From Triglochin maritima (lineage: Eukaryota; Streptophyta; Magnoliopsida; Alismatales; Juncaginaceae): a stretch of DNA of 64,000 bases. The DNA is taken from assembly GCA_963682175.1 (NCBI GenBank), contig OY821784.1:26765621-26829620 (forward strand), read 5' to 3'. The position numbers and the translations under genes were made by a program. The notes under the pieces were generated by a model. The model did not search any database, was not told where the DNA came from, and saw only the letters and a program-made list of their open reading frames with translations. Of this stretch, positions 1-11,981 are shown piece after piece; positions within the stretch are counted from its first letter, which is position 1; each line of letters opens with the position of its first letter.

Positions 1-780
1 TATTCTTGATCGTGAACAATTGATCGTCAGGAAATTTGTTATTGATAATTTACTCTTATGGGTTGGTCATCTCAAAGCGAGACAAGTGGTCAGCCACCAC
101 ATTTTTGCACCCCTTTTTATCTAAATTTTTTAAATCAAATTCCCACAACAACGAGATCCATCTTAATAACTGATATTTAACATCTCTCTTGGCCCTGAGG
201 TACTTGATGGTCGTGTGACCAGAATAAATTATCAAGTGAGAGCCAATCAAGTATGACCAAAATTTCTCCAAAGAGAATACAATCGCCAACAATTCCTTCT
301 CAATCACTGTATAATTGACTTGAGCGTCATTGAGTGTTTTTATAGCATAGTAGATCACATGAGGCAAGTTGTTTATTCTCTGCCTAAGAACCACTCCCAG
401 ACCAAAGTCTTATGCATCACACATCAACTCAATGGGAATGGTCCACACTGGTGCCTTAATTATAGGAGCTGAAGTCAACTTTGCTTTAAAGTCAAGAAGG
501 CATGAAGACATTCAGGCGTGAACTCAAAATTTACCTCTTTCCCTAATAACTCAATGAGAGGTCGAGATATCTTACTGAAATCCTAATTGAACCACCTATA
601 AAATCATGCATGCTCTGAAAAGGCACGGATATCCTTAACATTGCATGGCGGTGGAAGATTTTCAATAAGCCTTACTTTTGCAAAGTCGATTTCTATACAC
701 TTATTTGAGACCACATGCCCAAGTACAATCCCCCACTTAACCATAAAATGACATTTTCCCAATTCAGAGCGTAGACTTCT
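1..780 (-). pseudogene. Athila-type RT C-terminus and RNase H fragment
   Basis: Remnant of a Ty3/gypsy polyprotein read leftward and cut by the left edge of the window. The open part (394 down to 56, 112 codons) is RNase H: it shows EKELLAIVFSLEKFWSYL and ends with VVADHLSR, the usual close of the Athila RNase H domain. From 780 to 395 the end of the RT domain (KCHFMV and VLGHVVS motifs) is recognisable but split over shifted frames. The piece is collinear with the plus-strand copy at about 39440-40220. Near 776 it joins LTR sequence abruptly, so it is a truncated insertion with no function expected. Identification of the family is secure; which element it came from is not known. Confidence 0.85.
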
Positions 781-1109
781 GGACTAGTTTGTAATGATTG
801 GGAGCGCTGGTCTGGATCACACGATACTGATTTGGAAGCCTTCTGGACCAGTTTGTAATGTTCAAGAACTGCACCGAAAATCAGGAGGGATCCAAGTGAA
901 AACCCGAAGGGACCTAAGTGTAAAGAAAAATAGTTGGGTACAAAAGACCATAATGCCATGAACTTGAGGAGTAATTCAACAATTAAAACCAAATGGATTG
1001 GAACCAACGGCTCCGGGTGAACTTCACATGCAACAATGGTACATTTATGCTACTAGTGAAATTAGATGTTAACCCGACCTAAATGATCCGCCAAGGGTGG
1101 ATCCAGTTG
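776..1109 (+). repeat. Athila-type LTR fragment (U3), part 1 of a split LTR
   Basis: U3 portion of an Athila-family LTR, recognisable by the runs 'ggaccnaagtgnaaac' and 'gagggacct' shared with 26855-26945 and, inverted, with 45180-45330. It ends in GATCCGCC and GGTGGATC arms, an imperfect palindrome typical of this U3. A solo LTR interrupts it at 1110, and the same LTR resumes at 2606. The left end carries a short local repeat (about 776-800 and 838-865, sharing 'cttctgga'), probably filler at the junction. Confidence 0.7.
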
Positions 1110-1114
1110 GTCGG

Positions 1115-2600
1115 TGATTAGTAGCATATCATACATTTCATTCATGGTATATATCCTTTATTTTATCCTAATTTTGTGCTACTCGAGTGTTTGTTTGTGG
1201 TATTTTAGGTATTAGGTAATAAGGAAGAGAAATGAAGAGAAAATGACTAAAATGTAAGAAGAAATGACTCAAATGAAGCAAAATGGACCTGTTTGTCATA
1301 CATAAGGACCCATCTACAAATCAAGAATGACCCAGATGAAGTCCAAAGGGACCTGAACGAATGAAAAACATTTCGGGAGCAAAAATCACTCAATACCATG
1401 ATCTTAAAGAGTATTTGGGCAATTAAGACCAAACAGGCACAACCCAACGGACAACAAGTGGATCCCACATGCTAAATACATGACTCAAGTTACTGAGCAA
1501 GTTTCAGGTGGATCAGACGAATCTGATCCATCAGTGGCTGAATCCACCATTGGCGGATCAAGTTGGTTCAAATCATCTAAAATTTCAAACGTGAGCGCGA
1601 ACATGATTAATTGGGTGCACCAGACTATAGATAAAGTTATGACAGCCGTCGGGTTGCTTCCAGTTTCATCTAAACCCTTATTTCCTCTATAAATAGACTT
1701 GTATTGCCTCCTTTCTTCTGCTTCCTCCCTCTCCTCCTTAGGTTAGTTTCCTTTCTTTTTTAGTAGAGTAGGTTTTATTTCTTGTTTATAAGAGTAGGTT
1801 TTTAGTTTCTTAATTAGTATTGTAGAGCAGGAGAAGAGGAGGAACCTTGTAAGCTTTCACTTTAATCTAATATTCTTGTTCTTTACATTGATGTTTTCTA
1901 TTTGATGCAATTTCCTTCATGTTTGTTGTTTGCTTAATCTAGTTTTCTGAATTTTCCATTAGGATTTTGGGTTGTTTTTATGCTTTCTTGAGTTTAGAGA
2001 TGTGTAGGGAGTAGTCCATCCCCATTGGAGAACAAGGTAATGTGATTATGTGATGTATTAAGTGTGTGTTAATCCTATCCTTTGAACCTCACATGAGCTC
2101 CATAACCATTTAATGAGATTTTCACTCGTATCTTTAATGTGCTCATGTTGGTCTCATCCTAATTAATGTCTTGTATGTTTTAACGATTGTGTTAAATCTT
2201 ATTTCATGTGGAGACATAATGGGGTTTGGTCATTATACATGTGCTCATATTAGCCTCATTTCAATTATTATTTTGTGTGTTTTAAGGGTAATGCTTTATC
2301 TTATTTCATGTGGAGGCAAAGTTAGATTTGGTTTTATGGATTTCATGTATTACAAGTTGTGATGAGCACAAATGAACACACACACGTTCACATATTTTCA
2401 TTTCCGCATTCTTCCTCTATGCCGTAAGGGGTTTATTTTTATCATTTGTTTTCTAGTTTCATACACATCGTAGTGTAATCCGACCTCATTTCTCTTTTCT
2501 TTTCTGACTCAAGGATGGTGGATTCCCACTGTGGACTTGATCCGTACTTGCCACCGCCTCATCGCGGTCGTGCACTTGCGGTATTATAACAGATCAATCA
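1115..2600 (+). repeat. Solo Athila-family LTR with target duplication
   Basis: A 1,486-bp LTR that starts TGATTAGTAGCATATC and ends GATCAATCA. The 5-bp direct repeat GTCGG flanks it at 1110-1114 and 2601-2605. There is no internal region, primer site or second LTR, so this is a solo LTR left by recombination between the two LTRs of a former element. It contains the family's TATA-like 'ctataaataga' near 1687-1697 and the usual 3' block with 'ccaccgcctcatcgcggtcgt' before the end. It lies inside an older LTR (776-1109 and 2606-2734). Confidence 0.92.
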
Positions 2601-2605
2601 GTCGG

Positions 2606-2734
2606 TTTGGCCCAATATTGCTCTCGTGGGTAGGGTTGTCGGGTCTGAGCAATACGTAACATCGAGATATGATTTACAGTTGTCCGATCGTGCCCAAATT
2701 CCTACACTTCTAATCCTTCCCCTTCTCTTCTTCC
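2606..2734 (+). repeat. Athila-type LTR fragment, part 2 of the split LTR
   Basis: Continuation of the LTR interrupted at 1110. The block 'gttgtcgggtctgagca' matches 'gttgtcgggtcagagca' at 42954-42970 in another LTR of the same subfamily. It is cut off at 2735 by a copia LTR. Confidence 0.65.
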
Positions 2735-4077
2735 TGTTGACTTTTTGGCCTTATTCTTTGTTTTGATGATTTAACAAAGCTTATCTTAATTACAATCAAA
2801 TGTAGTGTAACACACAGTATGCATAGAACATATATTGTATTGTGCAAACATCTACAAGTGATCAAGACTCAAGGAAAAATGGAATGAAGTGAAGACATGT
2901 AATCAAGCTAAATTGAAGACTTATGTAATTTTATTTTTATTTGAGTCTTAAGAATCTATGTGAACTTGAGCATACAAGAGTTGAAACCTATTCACAAACC
3001 CACTAGGTTCCATGTAGAAATCACACCAAATTTCGTATCAATTGGACTTAATAGGTCACCCAAACATTAGCCGGAAAATCACTTAATCCAAACCCAAATT
3101 GTCTATGCAAAACGGTCGACCAAAATGAGTTTCCGTTCGACTATTTCTATCAGTTAATCATTAACTCCTATAGTGATTTTTCCCAGCTCAACTGGTCGAC
3201 CGTTTCACATAAAAAATTTCATATGATTGTTATTCATGTCGTATTCTCCAACGATCATATTTGTATAAACTAACCTAACCCCTACATTGTATTTGGCCAC
3301 CGGTCGAACGTTTTCAAGAAACCACTCGACCAAATGCAAGCTATTTGGGTGCCCAAAAGTCTCTGTGATTTTTGGTTGAATGAACTTTCTTGTTGTGTTC
3401 GACCAATAAACTTTAACATGGCCAAAACCCTTTAAATGGTCGACTGCCCCTAGATTTAGTCCGACCATTATCTTATGTTATATCCATTTAGGTTCGAGCG
3501 TTGTTCTATTAGCACAGACGTTTTCTTATTTTCATGGAAACAGTCGACCGTTCATCCCGTACCAGTACTGGACATATTTGCTGAACTTAGTTTTCTATTT
3601 TGTGTATCTTACACAAATCTTTACCAAATGTTTCCTAACGACTATATCGCACTAGGAGATTGTAAATAGAGGTTCACACACATTATTTACACAACTCTCC
3701 TACTCCAAACTCACACATACATTAGAGAGAATCCTCTCACTCCTAGAATCCCCAGATTCCAACACTCGAAGCTTAAACTACATCACGTGATAAGAATTCT
3801 TATCCTACTCAAAGTGTGCTTGAAGATAGAGTGTTGATACTCTTGTTCTCTTGTTTATCAAAGGCTGTAAAGGTTTCGGTGAAAGCCCGAAGCATCCCTC
3901 TCGAGTTGTGAGTGGAGGATCCGAGCTCGGTGAGGATTGTTCACGAGTTCCTGGTGTAAAGGCTTGATCTCGCCCGAAATGAGATCGGGTAGTGAAGGCA
4001 TAGGTAGAGCTCGTGGGATCGAACAGAGCTTGCAAGAGAGAAAGTAGGACCCGGGTGGGGTATCGAACCTCTGTAAA
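2735..4077 (+). repeat. Copia LTR (SIRE-like), 3' end missing
   Basis: LTR beginning TGTTGACTTTTTGGCC and aligning along its length with the complete copia LTR at 21495-22962, including the 'gttcacacac' and 'ctcgagttgtgag' blocks. It breaks off at about 4077, just after 'cgaacctctgtaaa', and lacks the last 110 bp or so and any primer site. The U3 part holds several GGTCGACC-type palindromes. It is a truncated copy, probably interrupted by the LTR that follows. Confidence 0.8.
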
Positions 4078-5291
4078 TGAAGGAAATGTGTTCTAAAAGT
4101 TTTACTTTTAAATGTCAATTATTATGAATTGAATGAGAAATCATTTTGTTCCTTGTTTATGTTATTCATCTTTTAGAAGTGTTAAGGAAGAGACTCTTGG
4201 TCCTTAACGGTAGAGCTCTAAAAGATATTGGTTTACATAAAACAAAAGATATTCACAATCATGGTAATTAACATGGGACATCAATTACCGAGTTAAGATT
4301 GTCGTGTTGGTCATAGATCACTGTAACTCTACAAGTGAGTGACAACACGAGTACACAAAAGAGGAAAATATTACTTTTGTATACTGAATAGACCTAATAA
4401 GTAAAACATTATAGAATTGTGTTTTCTGTGTCGTTAATGTGTTTTCTGTGTCTTTGGTCCTTTGATATGAGACTTATATCCGATCACTTAAGAATTGCTT
4501 AATTAGACTAGTGTCTTGAGCTATCGATGAGTGTAGTGTAAAAGCATTGGTTGGTTAAGAATGACTTTTGTTGGAGAAGATAGTTAGTCAAAAAATTATC
4601 ATTGCCCCTCTTAATTGAGTGATGATATTAGTGGGCCCCTTGATAAAGCAAAGTTATAATGTGCACAATGTGATTTGAGTTAAGTCACATATTTATAACT
4701 AGCTAAAAGAGATCAAGAAATGAATACTAACACAAAGATGACACAATACTACTTTGTGTGTATTCTTAATATCATGAGGCAAGGGACGGACACAAGTGGT
4801 GCACTCCATCACTAAATGGATCGGGTTTTGGTTCGAGTGGAATTAAGACATCTAACTAATTGGGAGCTATAATGTGTAGCTAGATACCGCTTATAGCTTG
4901 TGATATTAAGCTCTTAATATCACTGCTAACTTAGTCTAGATCCTCCCATAGGTCACACCGCAAAAATCGGGAAACAAGAATCTTGATTTTTGGTTCATAT
5001 AATGTGTCGGGTTTCTTATAGAAAATATGACACATGTGGTGAACAAGTAAAATCAATTATGTTGTATATAACATAATTAGAATCATGATAAATTCATATG
5101 AGATGCATATATTATGGGGTGCAATAATTTATTATTGCATAGGATAATATATTGCATAAGTTGTGAATTTGCTAAAACCCCAAAAGTTCAAATTTTGTTG
5201 GAAATAAATCCAAAATTTGAATAAGGCTAAATCGGGTAAAAGTTCGGTAATCCGTTATGGTTCGGTCGACCGAAGGATCTGTGGATCGGTC
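4078..5291 (+). repeat. Copia LTR, part 1 of a split LTR
   Basis: No coding potential. I read this as the first part of a long copia LTR that resumes at 6859 and ends at the primer site near 7779. Support: the 5-bp repeat AACTG (5292-5296 and 6854-6858) brackets an inverted LTR, and the same CGGTCGACCG motif occurs on both sides of it. The exact 5' end is uncertain; candidates are TGAAGG at 4078 and TGTTCT at 4088. Confidence 0.55.
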
Positions 5292-5296
5292 AACTG

Positions 5297-6853
5297 TGTA
5301 GGATCGTGTGGGTTATGGGTCCACTAATCACTTTTAATCTAATCACCTATTGAACCCTAATTAACTACTTGGTTGATTGATCAAAGAAATGCAGCGGAAA
5401 TTAAACAAAATCAAACACAAGTAGAAAGTAATGCAAACCACAAAGAAGACACGTCGGTTTTTATAGAGGTTCGGCCACGCCTACGTCCTCTCTTGCAAGC
5501 CCCTCTCGAATCTCCGTTCGAGCCCCTCTTGCGTCTTCACTATGCCTCCCCTTTCCGGGCCGGGAGCAACGCCTTTTACAAGTCTTCAAGCTCGCGAACA
5601 ACCCTCGCCGAGCTTGGCACCACCTCTCACAAACCGAGAGAATCACTTCGGGCTTTCACCGAAGTCCTTGCTACTTTGTCTTGGGCTTTCACCAAGACCC
5701 TTGCTCTCTTTACAACAATGGTGACTTGAGTGGAACTCACTCTCTAATTGAGCACAACAATTGCTAGATTGATTGTATGATGAATGATGTGGAAATTAGA
5801 CTTTGGATGGCTAATTTGGAGCTTTGAGGTTGTGGAAAATCTCACTATAGGTTTGACACTTTGGAGTTGTGAAATCTTGTGGAAAACTAAGTGTGAACCT
5901 CTATTTATAAGCTCCTAAAGATTTCTAGCCGTTTGGACAAGATTTGATTGGGTTTTGTGCAAGATACACAAAGCAGAAAATCGGGCTGCAAATCTGTCCA
6001 GAACCGGTCGACCGAAACTACTAAACCGGTCGACCGTTCACTTGATTTCAAGGAGAACGGTCGAACAAAAGAATATTCGGTCGGACAAACGAGCTAGAAC
6101 TTAACTCTACTTAAGTGAATCGGTCGAACCAAAGTATGGGGCGGTCGACCGTTAAGGGAATTCGGTTGAGACAAAGGTCAATCGGTCGAACGAGAAATGT
6201 GTCGACCGATAGCAGGGAATTTTGTTTCTTGAAGAAATGTTCAACCGGTCGACCGAAGCAAGGTCGTTGTTCGACCGGTTACCGAATGTATTTTGGGGTT
6301 AAGTTTGTTTTATACGAATACGACCGTTATAGGAATACGACAAGAAAAACGGCCATATTACAATCCGGGATCGGTCGACCGAAAAGGTAGAACCGGTCGA
6401 CCGGAAGAGTTCGGTAAAATCACTGTGGAGAGTCTGTTATAAACCGGTCGAACTGAGAACTGGTTCGGTCGACCGGTTCACACAGGAAATCTGGGTTTAA
6501 GTTTATAAGTGATTTCCGACTAAGGTTTGGGTGATCTAATGAAGTCCAAATAATGTGAAACTTCGTGTGTGACTTCTATAGGGAACCTATTGTGTATGTG
6601 ATTGGTTTTTAACTCTTGTATGCTCAATTTACACATGTTCCTAAGACTCAAAATAAAATCAAGATTACAAGTCTTCATTTAGCTTTATTACAAATCTTGA
6701 CTTGATTTCCTTGTTTCCATGAGTCTTGATCACCTGTATAGGTTAGCACATGCAATATATATGCAATGCAATATGTGTGCTATTCTACATCATCATAATT
6801 AAGATTAGGTTAATTAAATCATCAAAACCTAGATTAAGGCCAAAAAGCCAACA
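5297..6853 (-). repeat. Inverted solo copia LTR with target duplication
   Basis: A 1,557-bp LTR in minus orientation: its 5' end (TGTTGGCTTTTTGGCC, minus strand) is at 6853 and its 3' end at 5297. It is flanked by AACTG at 5292-5296 and 6854-6858. No internal region is attached, so it is a solo LTR. The block that gives 'gaacctctataaa' on the minus strand (about 5460) matches the R/U5 area of the 21495 LTR. Its U3 carries seven exact copies of CGGTCGACCG and about as many diverged ones. Confidence 0.9.
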
Positions 6854-6858
6854 AACTG

Positions 6859-7777
6859 AACGTGGAATGGATAGTCATAGTTGATTGAGCGAACTTGACA
6901 AAAGTACCTGGAACTCTAGTACGGTGTACCGAACCAGAATCGGTCGACCGAACAATGTCCAGTTCCGATATTTTCGGTTAACCGAATGACACTCGGTCTT
7001 AGATGAGAATTCGTCCGATCGGTTAAGGAGAATTTTTCTCCTTCAGAATCGGTCATCCGTCCAATACTCGGTAAAGCAATCGTGACATATTCGGTTAACC
7101 GAGTGTGACTCGGTAAACCGAACTGCGATCGATTTTCTGCCTTTGATAATTAAGAGATTAATTTGATCAATGGTTGGATTAGCTCCAAACTTGGTCAAAC
7201 GTTTTGTGGATACATGTAATGCATTTTGGAATTAGTTTGTGAGAGAAAATGTAAATAAAACATGGCTTAAGAATAGACATGATTGAGAGTAAGATTGGAG
7301 CCTATAAATAGGTCCTTATTCTCCTTAATTATGTTAGAAGTTTGCAAAAAATATTTTCTCTTCAAAATTCACCACGAAAATCCACGAAAATTCTCTTATT
7401 TTTCTAAGTCTTTGGAAGGAGAAATCTCAGAGATTAAGGAAGGGGTTTGTAGCTAGATTCTAAGCTAGTTTGGAGATTGATTGGTTAGCTCCTTTCTCTC
7501 CAACCTTGTTTAGGGTTTCGGTGAACACTCGGAGGCATCCGACGCAACGAGAAGCGACGATCTTCTACCTCAACGTCTCTGGAACATCAAGAAGTTTTAG
7601 AGAACTTCTAGGTATGAATTTCGGAGTCCCTTGTGTTTGTTTTAATAAGTTTTTGAAACTAGTTATTAAAACAAAACCGATACATGCATGGAATAAATCG
7701 TAGAAAATTGTAATTGATCCTTATTATCCATAAAAATTTCGAAAATATATATGTGTAATTGAACATGAAATCCTATA
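6859..7777 (+). repeat. Copia LTR, part 2 of the split LTR (3' end)
   Basis: Second part of the LTR interrupted at 5292. It contains CGGTCGACCG (about 6950), two CGGTTAACCG-like variants and a TATA-like 'cctataaatagg' at about 7301-7312. It ends immediately before a tRNA-iMet-type primer site. Together with 4078-5291 this gives an LTR of roughly 2.1 kb, long for copia. Confidence 0.65.
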
Positions 7778-7778
7778 G

Positions 7779-7790
7779 TGGTATCAGAGC
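7779..7790 (+). other. Primer-binding site, tRNA-iMet type
   Basis: TGGTATCAGAGC, the standard plant copia primer-binding site complementary to the 3' end of initiator tRNA-Met. It directly follows the LTR end and fixes the start of the internal region of this copia element. Confidence 0.9.
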
Positions 7791-9296
7791 TTAGGGTTCA
7801 ATTTTCTTATGATTTATGGCTGTCAACGAATTTAGTTTACCATATAGGATTTAAACAATTCGATTTACCGATTTTTCGGTCTATGAATGTTTTGTTGATA
7901 TAATTCTCTATAATAATTCGTTTTAAATTTTTTAAGTGTTTTAAAAAACATGCCATATAATTATTAGAATTAAGATGTAGACATTAGTCTAACTTACAAT
8001 AATTTCGTTTTATAAAAAATGATTATTTTGTAAGAGAATCAACAAAACCGAAAAACTGCGGTTCATCTTTCCATTGGAAATTGGATGGACAGCGGTTCAA
8101 AATTATTTTTGAACAATGGATGGATGAAAAACGTTTTTAATGGATTTCAAAATGTTTTTCAAAGAATTGTTTGGGATTCTAGATGATTGATAAACTAGAT
8201 TGCATAGTTTATAGCAATATTGCGTGCATGAATGCTCGAGTTGTTCTTGCAGGAATTGTGAGTTTATATGTTCCAAATCGGCAAACTATGAATGTATGTA
8301 ATCATTATTATACAGGGGCTTATTTGTATGTAAAAGCCAAAATTTCTCTCTTTCCATCTTTTTGATAATTGCATTTGCATATGAGAGGTTTTTACATAGG
8401 ACTTGCACTAGTCGGTTTTTTATCAAATGTGAGGAGCATGTTTATTTTCTGTAAATTCTACATCTCCGGTGCAAGAGGAAGTCGCCACTGTAGTGCATCG
8501 ATCGAGGATCAAAGATCAGGGATCGAGGATCAAGAATCGAAGGGAACATATAAACTCACACGATGTGGATTGTGTGAATGGTTTAATTTCTGTTTTTATC
8601 TTGCTATGCATGTGATGAATGTGTTGAATGTTAGGATGTGTATGGATGATAATATGCATGATAACCTAAAATTCTGAATCACATGTTAATATATGAAATT
8701 GTCCAACAAAAATTAAGAGTAATTTTCTTTCTTATTTCATCCACTAGCAGCCATTGATCGAGGGATACTCTGCTCGCCTTTAGCGGGAGATAGCTCCCTC
8801 CATCTTTGGGAATAGTGGGAGATATAATGGTTGTCTATTGTTGTGCCACAATTAAATATATGAGGTGCGTTTGACCCTAGTGAACCCCAAGTATGTTTGG
8901 TTGTGAATACAATGGATAAACGTATCTCGTACCAAATGAAAATAAGTTTTCTTAACATTACCTAGAGCCCTCGCTCGGTTTTGGGAAAAAGTTTTTCTTA
9001 CGAGGATAGGTCGCATTCCCTCATAATTAAAACGACAAGAATCACAAGAGTTTGAAGATGCTAATGTTGCTAAAATTCAAAAAGGTTGTGATTAGAAAGA
9101 GTTTTTTCTTACCTTGATATTGTGATGTATTCGATAAGCCCTTAGCTAGTCTATATTGCAATTAATAGGATCTTGGATTGCTGTATTTATGGGCAAAATT
9201 TTATTTTCAGTATTTACATTTATATTCGATATATATGTATGTGTTTTAAAACATAAAATTGGCATTAAAATCCTGTATGATTTATTTTGTAGAAAA
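7791..9296 (+). other. Copia untranslated leader, no gene seen
   Basis: About 1.5 kb between the primer site and the gag start. It is AT-rich with no convincing reading frame. A short cluster of 'gatcgaggatc' repeats lies at about 8500-8535. The open stretches here (for example 8369-8677) resemble no known protein and are best ignored. Confidence 0.5.
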
Positions 9297-10051
9297 ATGT
9301 CAAGCATCCAACCTATCATACGATCCATGATAGAAAAACACCCTTTAGCAAATGATGACTCAAACTTCATAAGTTGACAACTCAAACACAACATCGTGTT
9401 AAAGTTTGAGAAACTATCTCACATTTTGGAAGGTCCAATCCCAAAATGGAATGAGAGATTAACCGATGAAGAGAAAGAGGCTAAAGATATGATTCTTTGC
9501 TCTCTAGCCCCGTCCTTTAAGGACTTTGTGATGCACTACCACGTGCGTGAAAAAGGGGTGAGTCTTGAGGAGCTGCACAATGCTCTCAAAACTGCTGAAG
9601 TTGACATGGGCAAGGGTAGAGACAAGCAAGTCCTTGCCGTCCATGGGAGGAGCCAAAAGATTGGTAAAGGAAATGGCAAATCTACCAAAAGTGGTTCAAT
9701 CAAGAGCAAGGGAGTAGGACGTGCTCATAAGAGTGTCTCGAGGGGGATATCTCAAAAATCTCCAACTCCCAATACGGAGTGCTTTCACTGCGGTGAAAAA
9801 GGACACATCCGACCAAATTACCCCAAGTACAAGGAAGACCTTGACAACGGAGTGATTGAACGTCGGCGCCCCAAAAAGGCCAAAGGTATATTTGTTATTG
9901 AAATAAATTTAGCCACCTCTGTCCAGGATTGGGTAATTGATACCGGATCTTGTGCTCACATAGTTTCTAATGTGCAGCTACTCGTGGATAGGAAGGAACT
10001 CGTGAGGAACGAGGTGGAATTGAAGGTCAGAAATGGTGCAGATTTAGCATA
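9297..10051 (+). pseudogene. Copia Gag-protease N-terminal fragment
   Basis: Copia-type Gag that would coat the element's RNA. The frame starts at ATG 9297 and runs to about 10051 with one in-frame TGA at 9375-9377, where copia Gags carry a conserved Trp, so TGG to TGA is likely. In order it shows the LKFEKLSHILEG helix region, a basic Gly/Lys/Ser-rich linker, a CCHC zinc knuckle (CFHCGEKGHIRPNYPKY, its last Cys replaced by Tyr) and the start of the aspartic protease with DTGSCAHI, whose Asp-Thr-Gly is the catalytic motif. The protein is cut at 10051 by Athila leader sequence, so integrase, RT and RNase H are all missing. The copia assignment is firm; the exact lineage is not. Confidence 0.88.
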
Positions 10052-11318
10052 AGGATTTCTTCCCTTGCCTTCTAAGTCATTCCCTCTCATCTATGTCTTC
10101 TCATCTTCTCCTTTACGCACATTCTTTTTTAATTGTTTTTTCTAAAAAGGTTTCTTTCTTTTTTGTCTGACTTGTGTGGGAGTGCAGCTTTGTGCATGCC
10201 AGAGTGGTCACGAGATGTTACAGGTCATTTGACGAGATATGACATCGAATGGTCCTCGATTGTCGAGTTTTCGAACACATCCCCGTACTGTGTCTCACAC
10301 AGTCCTGGGACCATGACGAGTCGTGGACCACACGAGGACGACTCAGGTTTTGGACCTCCACCACCCTCTGTTCCAGAAGGTGGGGGTCCACAACCTCATT
10401 GATTGGTTCCCCAGGTTCCCATTCCCCTCCGTGATCGATGCTACCCGAGTTGTAATGCTCTACCTTCTTGCATTGTATTGACAGAGGTGAATGGGAACCA
10501 CTTTGAGGTTAAGCCTTTGTTTATCTTCATGCTCCCTCACTTCATTGGGATGGGTGACCCCTATATCTTTCTTAGGGAATTTGAGGAGGTCTGTGCTGTG
10601 TTAAAGTTGCAACAACTTAGCACATATTCCTTCCACCTTAAGCTTGTTCCCTTTGCACTAAAGGATGATGCCAAGAAGTGGTTGTACAGCAACCAGGAGA
10701 ATGCCTTTAGGACTTGGGATGAATTTCAATCTGCATTCCTCAAGAAGTACTTCCCAAACCATTGGACTCAAAAACTGAGGAACGAAATCAATTCATTCTA
10801 TCAACGTGAGACCGAATCATTTCATGCATACTTAGAGAGGTTCAATGAGCTACTATTCTCATGCCCTCACCATGACATCGAGTTGTGGTGCCTTTGTCAG
10901 ATTGTCAATGAGAGTTTTCACATTCCATCCCGAACGCTCCTTGAAAACCATGCAGTGGGAGAGTATGAGGTAACCACCACCATCATCTAGCTTAGGACCA
11001 AGGATCGCGGATGCAAACTCGACTAGATCCGGTGCTGCATTTGTTGTCGATACCACTACGGCCACCGAGGCACGCATGCCGGCCTTAATGCGTTGTATGG
11101 ATTCGATTGAGCTCCAAAACCAACAAGGTGTGTCTCATGTGTATGCATCTGGTCTAGTTCCTTGTTATTTTTGTGGTAGTATAGGTCATGTAGGAGGTGA
11201 GTGTGCATCCATTCCTCCTGGGATGGATCAGATCGATGCCATCTATGATAGACCCAAGAATGACCCATATTCATAATCATACAACCTTAGATGGAGGAAC
11301 CACTCTAACTTTCAGTTG
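10052..11318 (+). pseudogene. Athila-type gag fragment
   Basis: Starts in the last part of an Athila leader ('cttcttccct' block, compare 49273), then a gag reading frame from ATG 10196. The Retrotrans_gag domain is clear: IFLREFEEVC, ALKDDAKKWLYS, FLKKYFPNH and FHAYLERF. A TGA at about 10400 and a deletion near 10945 break the frame. A zinc knuckle follows (CYFCGSIGHVGGEC, about 11160-11205), and homology stops at about 11318. There it joins the middle of another element's leader, so a similar gag begins again downstream. It is closely related to the gag copies at 11982 and 49389. Confidence 0.85.
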
Positions 11319-11981
11319 CTGAGTGTTGGCGTGAGGTACGCATTTCCTATTCTCATTCATGCATTTCGTATGAACATGCATTAGTTAGTAGGAATTGCAT
11401 TGCAACAAGTGTGAGTTGAGCATTTGTTTGGAGACTTGATTGCTAGATTAAGACTCCAAAACGCTACTAAGGAGGAGTTGTCCCATATAAGATAAGGTGG
11501 GGTATTTCATCACCCTTTCCTTCACCCCAAAAACCACACTAATCAAGAGCCTAATTCTAAAATCAAGTAGACATTGACCCTAAGGATTTCAGGCGCATTA
11601 GGAGAGTGATCTGGTCTCTACCGTCATGGCCTGATCGGCGTCGCCCACTCGGTCGATAGTAGGAGAAATGAGATGTCCGGATCTTGACTCACTTGCTGGG
11701 CTTTGTGGTCCTCGTCGTAGGGAGGTGAGACGTGTTGAGGCCATGCGACCTCACAGTTAGGCGTCGTCTAGCTGTAAGGACCTATAACGACTTTAGGATT
11801 GTTTGAGCCTTGTTTGCTTGTGTGCTTCTATCTATACCCCCCCCCCCCCCCCCCCGCCGTAGCATAAGGACTTCTTCCCTTCTCTCCTGAGTCATTCTCT
11901 CTCTTCTATGTCCCTCTGTCTTCTCCTCTACGCATATTCTTTGTTAAAAAAGAGAGTTTTGGTTTGTGTGCACCTTTCTGC
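11319..11981 (+). other. Athila gag-protease element: 5' leader, partial
   Basis: Untranslated leader matching 48736-49388 of the complete element, with the shared block ending TTTCATCACCC (11497-11516) and 'aagtagacattgacc'. The first half of the leader, the primer site and the 5' LTR are missing; the sequence instead abuts a gag fragment at 11318. A 19-nt C run interrupts it at 11837-11855. Confidence 0.8.
11837..11855 (+). repeat. Poly-C tract (19 nt)
   Basis: Nineteen consecutive C residues, where the related leader at 49256-49266 has mixed sequence. It could be real expansion or an assembly or base-calling artefact. Confidence 0.85.

Noticed and set aside
8183..8677. Two open stretches in the copia leader as possible genes
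   Set aside because: No similarity to any known family, poor composition for coding, and located between primer site and gag start.
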